Assembly (NCBI GenBank): GCA_021738505.1
Contig: JAIPBW010000008.1
Location: 1 to 58,783, forward strand
Origin: Bacteroidales bacterium
Lineage (GTDB): Bacteria; Bacteroidota; Bacteroidia; Bacteroidales; PWNQ01
Direction: 5' to 3'
DNA: 58,783 nt
A program made the translations under genes and the position numbers. This document shows positions 58,653 through 58,783 of this stretch, in pieces. Position 1 is the stretch's first letter. Each line of letters begins with the position of its first letter. Under the pieces are notes generated by a model. That model made no database searches. It was not told where the DNA came from and was given only the letters and a program-made list of their open reading frames with translations.

Positions 58653-58783
58653 TAGTGTTTGTCCATAATGTCCAATTTCTGCGTTATGCTCGTATTTAAA
58701 ACAGTCATCCCGATGTTCCAATCGGGACTCCTTGGTTTTAAATACTTCGCAAGCCCCCGATAAATGCGGGGCAGGCTTTGAAC
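58653..58783. repeat. Dispersed repeat family 3 (copy 2) plus small palindromes
   Basis: 58653-58710 repeats 11036-11098. Then come two palindromes: tcccgat / atcggga and ccccg / cgggg (58757-58773). The same kind of stem (atcccgc / gcgggat) occurs at 111-128. The window ends inside this element. Confidence 0.75.

Overview
The window looks like a chromosomal segment of a Bacteroidota member, probably Bacteroidales or Marinilabiliales-like. Evidence: a type A T9SS sorting domain, a PorE-like TPR/propeller/OmpA lipoprotein, Kdo synthesis (kdsA), the tpiA / DoxX-like BT_3928 / DUF1599 / folP cluster, floA-nfeD, cdaA, and many Bacteroidota-type promoters with a TAnnTTTG -7 element. Most of it is ordinary AT-leaning core genome. 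No tRNA, rRNA or CRISPR array was recognised.

Layout. 0.2-9 kb (minus): a SagB-type nitroreductase, a repeat-filled 1.1 kb gap, a GT39-type glycosyltransferase broken by a frameshift in an A9 run, a T9SS cargo protein, kdsA, a DUF5723-like protein and a large lipoprotein. 8.7-12.2 kb (minus): a PLP aminotransferase and the B and radical-SAM parts of the AmmeMemoRadiSam system. 12.3-19.8 kb (mostly plus): TPR protein, M23-like protein (minus), ffh, folD, the PorE-like lipoprotein, ruvX, def and a small TPR lipoprotein. 19.8-37.5 kb (minus): cdaA; a 2193-residue exported TPR/propeller/coiled-coil protein ending in three SPOR domains; an apparent tpiA-prmA-(1522-residue exported protein)-plsY operon; an orphan DppB-type permease; the DoxX-like protein and DUF1599. 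37.5-41.8 kb (plus): folP, clpS, an M48 lipoprotein protease, nfeD, floA and a single-domain response regulator. 41.9-46.8 kb (minus): methyltransferase, lolA, ftsK and a lipoprotein.

46.9-53.6 kb is an accessory island. It is dense in GC-rich dispersed repeats with GTCAT...ATGAC ends and internal palindromes. It carries a PemK/MazF-type toxin-antitoxin pair, a DUF4143-type AAA ATPase and a compositionally mosaic 907-residue exported protein. 53.6-58.6 kb (minus) holds a PAS hybrid histidine kinase, a nucleoside-recognition (Gate) membrane protein and hisS.

The best candidate for something undescribed is the 2193-residue TPR-PD40-coiled-coil-3xSPOR protein. It shares the front half of the PorE-like architecture but replaces the OmpA peptidoglycan anchor with a very long coiled coil and SPOR domains, which suggests an envelope tether directed to denuded (septal) peptidoglycan. 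The second candidate is the 1522-residue exported protein wedged between prmA and plsY. Functional statements are drawn from reading motifs by eye; no database search was run.
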